Shown here one piece after another: positions 57,290 through 64,000 of a DNA stretch of 64,000 nucleotides (positions are counted from its first letter, which is position 1; each line of letters starts with the position of its first letter). Origin of the DNA: Kappaphycus alvarezii (Eukaryota > Rhodophyta > Florideophyceae > Gigartinales > Solieriaceae); NCBI GenBank assembly GCA_002205965.3, contig NADL03000692.1, positions 806,001 to 870,000 of the forward strand. Direction: 5' to 3'. A program made the position numbers and the translations under genes. Below the pieces are notes generated by a model. That model was not told the origin of the DNA, ran no database searches, and was given only the letters and a program-made list of their open reading frames with translations.

Positions 57290-57425
57290 ATCGGATGTAT
57301 CTTCCAAGACTAAGGCCAACCATCAAGCAGGCTGCGTTGGACATGACGGCTGCTGCGGCGTGCATTTGCATCAAAACCCCCCGAACCTTTCCGTAGTTGA
57401 TCTCTGAATACTCCCCGCACACTTT
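57290..57425 (-). mobile_element. LINE family B C-terminal scrap
   Basis: Minus strand NYGKVRGVLMQMHAAAAVMS then NAACLM. Opposite in direction to the family A piece beside it; together they make the misleading plus-strand ORF 56709-57407. Confidence 0.6.
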
Positions 57426-57769
57426 CACGCCTCAGAACTCGTAAAGATTTACCACGATCAAGTCCACTCTCCGGTCACATCATTGCGCCCGACGACCAAA
57501 TCGTCCGCGCTGTTCAAATACTTTCCTCTTTCGACGCCACCAGCAGCTAAGTACACCTATTCCTATCCAAAAGCAGGGTCTGGTTGCCAACTGCGCCGTC
57601 GTCTCCCGTTCAATGCCTATATCCGAAGGAGCTAAAGCAAGTGTATAGCGAGGGTACACATGTCCTGAACGCTCCCGTCAGTTCCTCATACTGGACGAAC
57701 ATATTCTTCACAACTCACGTCTAGTCCCTCGAACTGTTCCTCCAAGCCTTAATAAACATTGACAATACG

Positions 57770-59535
57770 CAGGCGGCCTTTCAGCTTTTGTGCAATGGCA
57801 TCGGGTTCGCAAGATAGGATACCTCCTCCGTGTGGTGCCACCATCTTGCACGGCAGAGGGCGCCGCTACTTTTGACGCTATGATACTGTAGAGTTTTCGG
57901 ACACTCGCCGTGGGAGAATTGGACTCTGACATATTCCGAGAACTCCAACTACCGGTGAAACCTCCGAACCCTAAGAAACCCAGCCTCAGCTTAGGGTTCA
58001 CATCGGCACAAAGCAGCAGTGGGGCCGCTTTCCTTGCCTCCAGTGCGGCTGCCGACAGGCTGGCCATAGGAATCTTGCCGGAACCTATCACGGTTCATGC
58101 AACTTAAAATGATGCCGTAGTCGCCACCGAATCTGGTTGCTCTTCTGCCTGCCTCTGCGACTCCCCTTTAGTGTACTTTGCTCGAGTAAAATCCTCCGTA
58201 AAAGACACTATGAGAAACAGTCCATGCCGCAGTGAAAGAAGAGACTCCCCTCTGCGATCAACGGAGGCTGTGGCCAGCCACGGGCACGCAACTCACTGGC
58301 GATGCTTCTGAGTTGGGAGTCGGTAGTCGGATCCTTGATCGGATGCCTTTCTTTATCGAATTGCCCCATGTCTGTCTATTAAGTAAACGGAAACAGTGGG
58401 GAGAACGGAAGCAGTTCGGTCTCGACTTGAGCCCTAAACTGCTTTGCACAGCAAGTACTACCCAGAAGCATTAAACTACAGTTAAAAATCGAACGGAAAC
58501 GGTAGTGCCACTCACAGGGGAGCAGGACAGCCACAAACTCGGAAAGTGTCACCCAGAAGGGATCAGCGGAACCACAATCTGGGTTAACGAACTCATACTA
58601 TCTATCAGTAAAGCTATCTTACCGAACGGAGCTTGATCACGCCAGCGGACCACAACGCAGGCTTTCCGGGCTTCTAAGTGCCTTCCCGGCACAAAGGGAT
58701 GGGTCTATTGTGCCCCGTGCCCCAACTTCAAGACTAGTATTGAGTACCGCGAATTCTCAATGCCGCTGCAGTACTACCTTCAAGTTCAAGAAGTGTCAGA
58801 CGACGAATTAAACTACCCCATCATTCCCCCTTCAAGTTCCGCCTCTCGCCCCGGACACTCCGTGCCCGAGACCAAAATGCCCTGAGGTCTTCGACTGCTA
58901 CGGGAATCATCTCGTGCACTGCTTGCATGGCGGGCACCGAACCTGACGACACCACAGTCATATCGTCCTCATCGTCAAAGACCTCCAGAAAGCAGCTCTT
59001 CAATCCTCCATCGAACAACGACAGGGTCTCCACCGCGCAAGGCCAGTCATTCTGGCAATGGGCAATAATGGAGGAACAGACTTCTTCGATGTCACGTTCG
59101 TCAACACCCTCGTGCCTTCTAATAGGAGAGAGCGTACTTCTAATCCGCTCACTTCCCTCAGTGCAGCCTTATCCACCAAGCGCAGAGGGCATGAACCTTT
59201 GATCGCGACTTCTGCTAGAGAAAGGCTTATGCCCATGCCCACCCCCACTCTCGGAGGCTGGCATCCAGACGAATATGCTCTGATAACTGTTGTCGCGCGG
59301 AACGTGGCCGTTCGAGCGATGGAGACTTATGGGATTGTTCGAGCGGTTCTAACTCAAAGGCACGCTGTCGCGGTCGTTATGTCTAACTCGGCATGTCTAC
59401 TCGCTGGCATTGAACGGGCCTTTTAGGGAAAGTTATTTAGCGTTACTCAGAGACGACTTGTCCCGCGATAAGCACTTCCAGCGATGAGGATACAACCGAC
59501 CACATCTTGCATGCATGAAAATGCCCCAAAACTCC
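57770..59535 (+). mobile_element. LINE family B, longest copy: thumb, zinc finger, endonuclease, 3' tail
   Basis: Plus strand. AFQLLCNGIGFAR, LGYLLRVVPPSCTAEGAA, SDIFRELQLPVKPPNPKKP (57780-57970) match the RT-thumb copies at 3 and 32 kb. At 58845-58930 LAPDTPCPRPKCPEVFDCYG and NHLVHCLHGG form the zinc finger. A TGA follows (58944-58950 region), then KDLQKAALQSSIEQRQGLH, RARPVI (catalytic RPD with Asp changed to Val), GGTDFFDVTFVNTLVPSN (DVT Asp kept), then LMPMPTPTLGGWHPDEYALI and VARNVAVRAMETYG to a stop at 59424-59426. The 3' UTR ends at 59535 with ACCGACCACATCTTGCATGC...CCCCAAAACTCC, the family's terminal motif. Dead, but defines the element's 3' half. Confidence 0.8.
59488..59535 (+). repeat. 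Terminal motif of the family B LINE
   Basis: In place about 65-110 bp after the ORF stop, which identifies the isolated motif copies as LINE 3' ends. Confidence 0.75.
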
Positions 59536-59689
59536 AACTCTTGTCTCCGACAACAAAGGGGAAAAGGTTTGGATGGTTTTACTCTAAGGAGATATATTCG
59601 ATCCATCCTAAAGTTTTCCAGACAAACACAATCGACTCAATGAGATGTGCAGACACAGAAATGGGGGAGGAGCTACGCTCTCTAAAAGG

Positions 59690-60319
59690 CCACCTTCAGG
59701 CCAGCCATCAAGCAGGCCGCATTGGACATGACGGTTGCGGCGGCGTGCCTTTGCATCAAAACCCCCCGAACCTTTCCTTACGTCTCCATTGCCCTCACGG
59801 CCACGTTCCTTTCCACGTCATGTAGCACTGCGCATGCATCCGGGTGCCAACCTCCAATAGTGGAGATTGGCACAGGCACGAGCCTACCTCTGGTGGAGGT
59901 CGCGATAAAAGATTGATATCTTCCCTGCTTTGCATTTCGGGCTGCATTCAGAGAGGACATCCAGTTGAAGGCCCTCACTCTCCTGTTGGAGGGAGCGTGA
60001 GGGTTCACGAAGGTAACATAAAAAAGTCAGTCCCTCCGCTGCTTCCCATTGCTTGGATGTCCGGTCTCGTACGGTGGAGAGCATGGCGTGGCTCTACGAC
60101 AGCACGACGGGCAGCTCTTGCGAGGTCTTTTGTCTGAAGGGTGACTTGGCGATCATGTCGGTTGATCCTGTGGGCTCCATGCAAGCAGTGCATGAGCTGA
60201 TCACCGTGTACATCGAGTGTTTCTGGGCAATTCCTTCTCGGGCATGGCGTGGCAGGGTGAAAAAGTGGGACTTGGCAGTAGTACTGCTGTCGACGACAAC
60301 AAAGTGTTATCTAAATTAG
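59690..60319 (-). mobile_element. LINE family B, second copy: zinc finger and endonuclease
   Basis: Minus strand, tail-to-tail with the previous copy. VPLFHPATPCPRRNCPETLD, VHGDQLMHCLHGAHRINRHD (zinc finger), TKDLARAARRAVVEPRHALH, RTRPDIQAMGSSGGTDFF: the RPD catalytic motif is intact. Here one base is missing: TTTTTT-ATGTTACC replaces TTCTTCGATGTCACG, so the GAT of the second catalytic Asp is lost and the frame shifts. It continues VTFVNPHAPSNRRVRAF, RYQSFIATSTRGRLVPVP, ISTIGGWHPDACAVLHDVE, RNVAVRAMET, AAATVMSNAACLMAGL. Confidence 0.8.
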
Positions 60320-60760
60320 CCCCATTCTCCCATCGCAGCTTGTCTTTCGCCGTCAAGTTCTTCCCCTCAATATGCCGCCCACTTGTACCCCTGTCATTTT
60401 ACGTGTAGAGAAGACAAAGGGTGAAACAGGGGGCGTGTTTACTGTGGGAGCTCGGAAGGCTTGAGAACCAGGGGAATTTGTGAGGAAGGCGTTGTGGAAC
60501 AAACTCCCAGAAAAGTGTGATATTGACCACGAGGGCAGAACTAGATAGGTTATCTCAGTTAAAATGCAGTACTGTACCTAGGTACAACCCGGCCATCCAG
60601 CTTGTTTGGCAGGGCCGTTTGACGTCCACAAGATACTCGTAACGTGTACCTTGGGTGCTTAATTTATGATCCTGGACCAGCCTGCGAACAGGGCCGGCCT
60701 GCGTTCGCGCCGTCGGCCCTACTCCACCCCCAGTCATTCCAGCGAGCTTCCTAACGGCAT
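60320..60760. other. No gene recognised
   Basis: GC-balanced, no motif in any frame. Confidence 0.4.
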
Positions 60761-63700
60761 TCTAGTGCTAGACATTTCTGTACCGTATTCTAGACATTTC
60801 TGTACCATACTTCAATGTTTTTAGTGCGATTCGGAAGTTTGATAAAAGCTTGATTAATTCAATTCATAGGAAATTGTACTATGGACAATTCGTTGAACTC
60901 TCTAGCTACCGTAGATATCAATGAGAAAGGAAATTCACACTTTTCATTTGAGACACATTAAAGTACTTTCTTTGGTACTTAGGCTTAAAAAGAAATTCCA
61001 GGATGCAAGTATTTTATATTTATCATCAACGGCAAGTGAGAAGGCTGGACATAAGACTATCATTGAACATAAGAATTGTTGTTCCAAAAAGTTTACTGAA
61101 GGCTGATTTCAAACAGCTTATGAAACTGTTCGCGGATCTTAGAGGTTCCAGATACAACATAATCTCAGAGACATCGATGGACTACGAAGCCCATTACTGC
61201 GCTTAAATAAAAGGGCATTTCGAAAATATGACCAGAACTCGAAACTGCAGGAGTAGTTTCAGGTCTCTTCGTGAAAACAGAGAACTGGGAAATAAATTTA
61301 TCTCCTAAATATGTGCGCTAGATGTACCGAAATCTATTATAGAGAGTTTTCAGTTTCCTAAAAGTAATATTTATAATATGATTGACATAAAGATCTATTA
61401 AGATGTTGGAATGTGTTTTCAAGATAGTACATATTTTAAATAGGGTTTTTATCCATCCTCAGCGAAATAATAACCACCATTAACCACCATTAATTAAATT
61501 CACAAGAATTAGTAACACTCTTAAGTAACAGAAGAATTGAGCTCGGATTATATGAAAGGGAGAATTTCAACCATAGAATCGACCTATAAGCCAAAGAAAC
61601 AATATTTACAGTTCTCCAGTATAATGAAGTACCGATTTTTGTTGGTTTGAATATATTCAATTTAGTCCTCTATAATCTTTCTGGTAAATCTGACAAAAGG
61701 ATCATCTGAGCATGTAGAGGAGAACATTTTCTGAGTTTTCAAGGTATATTGGAGATATCAGAGAGTTATTTCGTAGGAATGGAAAATAAAAGGAAAAAAG
61801 GAAGATGAAGAAATGAATCAGCTGATTACAAATTATTTCATTGAAAATTTATAAGATTTTGATTTAATTGTTTTCAATTATTTAAAGAAATATTAACATA
61901 AGCAATTATTGAACAAAAAATGAGTTGAATATTTTACTGAGTTGAGCCAATAATATTATATTTACATTTTTTACTTTCCGTTAACTTTAGGAACCGTCGA
62001 AGCCCAATATTCGGGTTAGCACCTGACACCAATACCAATTCAATTCAAATTTTTATGATTACTCCCTTTTAAGCCAAAATATTGCAGGATTTTCATATGA
62101 TTAGATTAGAGGTATGATTTATTTTTAGCAATTTCGGAATTTTGTTTTTCTGTTTTAAATACTGCATGTATTCGCTAAGTTATTCTTCACGTGGTTATTA
62201 ACCCTTTATTTCACATACTAAATCGGATTATCTTTCGTTTAAATTGCAAATACCTCAGAAGCAAATTATTAATACAAAACTTATTCCATGACTTGTAAGG
62301 GACATTAATGGAGCGACATTATAAAAAAGATGAGATAAAAAAATCAGTAACGTTCCCTACTTTTAACTTAAGTCATTTTTTATTTTATTTATTTTTGTCA
62401 GCTCAAAGAGAAAATTATTTTAACAATGATGCACTAAAAGCTACGAAATGATATTTTTGAGAATATGCTATCATACCTTTTCGAATCTATTGAGGCCGGA
62501 AAAGTTTACAAGTTCCCATCTAATTTAATTGTTCCTACCAAGATATTTGAATTCTCTCGAGATAAATGTTTCTGTTGCCTCAATAAATAAAAAAAATCCA
62601 GCTAAAAAACTTCCTCTTGATGATAGTAAAAAAAGCAGTAAAAATACAAGGCACATTATTGAATACTCAGAAATCAATCAGCGTTTTTCCACGGATTTCT
62701 AAACAATCCTTTCCCTCTGTTCGAAAGTTAGGACCACCAATAGAGAATAATTACAAATAATTTTCGTAATGAGAAACACAATAAACATTTATCATTTGTA
62801 TTTTTAATATACCTAGGATATCCAAACATGCACACTATTGTACCTATAAATCCCTTCTGTCGTTTCCAAATGAAAATTATTTAATGAAGCTATTTGTAGC
62901 ACTTAATTTAAGATTAAAATTTAATTGTAATGACGCATAAATTTTATTTGTACCTGAAGCTATTTCTTTACCTCAAAAATTCAAAAAAGGTAATAAAATG
63001 GGTTCGATTGGAAGAAAAGTTTTGAAAATGTCTCAGGAAAAAATTATACTCCTCAATTTCTTGATAAAACGAAACGTATGAAAATTGTCCCACTATTTTG
63101 ATGGGATATTTCCAGTGAAAAGTGGGAATCAATGCGAGATTCCTTGTGGGAAAAGTAGACATGAGCATGTGAAATTTTTTTTGCACTTTGTAGAGGTTTA
63201 GTTCTGCTAAATTTTTGAGAGCTCTAATTTTTTAACCGATGCGGAATTTTGGAGCCATTGATTTGATTTCAGCACCTCATAAAAGTTTTACCGGTAACCT
63301 TTTACTTGTAGTGTGGCAACGATTATGAATATTAAGAGCTATTTGTTTGACTTTATAACCTCATATCTAGGCTAAAGATATGCATAGCTCAAATCACATG
63401 AAAAAAAAGAAAATAAATTTAAGATCAAACCGAAATTTTTTTAAACGAAAACTTGTCAGTAATTTTTATTTTTAGAGCACCACTTTCACAAAAAATACTC
63501 CATATCTGGGTTGACTTTGATGCTTTTACACAAGAAAATTTGGAATTTTTGGTATGATAGGCGTGGAAGTAGTTGAATGTAGTTAGTAAAACTGTCAAAT
63601 TTTCACAGATACTCAAGGAAACTATTCATTTCCAATATTTTGTAATGAGCAATAATTTACCTTTAATTATATTTATTGCTTCGGTGATCTAGATTCGCAT

Positions 63701-64000
63701 GGTCTAACATCCAATGCTTTCTTTTGACTAATTTTGTGTTTTTAATTTAATGGAGGGTCCAAATTTTGATTGCGAAAATCGACACAGTCTTTGACAGCAA
63801 AATTAAAATTCAGTTCTTGCTGAGATTCAAAAGCCGAAAATCAAGCCTTCGAAACACTTGAAGCTTGAATTGGACTTAAGCAAAAATGAACATTCATGAA
63901 TTATTATTAAACGTCCAGGAACAGAAAATATGAAGGGCATGAAATATTTTCAAAAATCATTTTCAAGATTATGAACAATCTGGCAAATTACAATACGTTT
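60761..64000. other. AT-rich gene desert
   Basis: Begins sharply after about 60.78 kb. A/T homopolymers, no open frame above about 75 codons, no motifs. A 10-bp direct duplication TAACCACCAT lies at 61471-61490. Same character as 15.5-23.8 kb. Confidence 0.7.

Noticed and set aside
56709..57407. 232-codon plus-strand ORF as one gene
   Set aside because: It fuses a family A endonuclease piece (plus) with the antisense of a family B fragment (minus). Composite of transposon scraps.
59484..59825. 113-codon plus-strand ORF
   Set aside because: Antisense shadow of the minus-strand family B C-terminus, preceded by the LINE 3' tail.

Overview
This window looks like nuclear DNA of a complex eukaryote, not a bacterium. 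Real genes are sparse, introns are small or absent, and most recognisable coding sequence belongs to transposable elements in different states of decay. The base composition alternates between GC-balanced gene/transposon blocks and long AT-rich deserts (about 15.5-23.8 kb and 60.8-64 kb). Dense GTACA/TACTG repeats, a membrane-anchored trypsin, a B12D/MLRQ-type complex I protein and many non-LTR elements with a restriction-like endonuclease would fit a florideophyte red alga such as Chondrus. That is a weak taxonomic guess and a fungus or other protist is not excluded.

Layout. 1-6 kb: two copies of a repeat carrying an acidic minus-strand gene (one ORF intact at 4392-4913) around a broken non-LTR retrotransposon. 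6.1-10 kb: an intact spliced trypsin-like gene (6768-7911, minus) surrounded by short LINE 3' tails and a broken restriction-like endonuclease domain. 11.5-15 kb: a degraded Ty3/gypsy protease-RT, a LINE terminus and a harbinger-like transposase fragment. 15.5-23.8 kb: AT-rich desert. 24-29 kb: coding fossils and the third acidic repeat. 29-36.7 kb: unidentified broken genes, a LINE RT bracketed by inverted palindromes, and the C-terminus of a CACTA/TNP2-type transposase. 37.9-43 kb: a glycosyltransferase pseudogene, small orphan ORFs and a possible small cysteine-rich gene. 43.9-52.7 kb: a Ty3/gypsy element with two 225-bp LTRs. 53-60.4 kb: a nest of restriction-like-endonuclease LINE fragments around an intact B12D-like gene (55473-55964). 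60.8-64 kb: AT-rich desert.

Best-supported host genes are the trypsin and the B12D-like protein, then the acidic ORF. Little functional linkage between host genes can be argued. The story of the window is transposon biology: at least three LINE families with a C-terminal zinc finger plus PD-(D/E)XK endonuclease, their 40-60 bp 5'-truncated tails with target-site duplications, and a decay process that leaves reading frames in register while filling them with nonsense codons.

Coordinates of degraded elements are approximate. Protein identities come from motif recognition by eye; no database search was possible.
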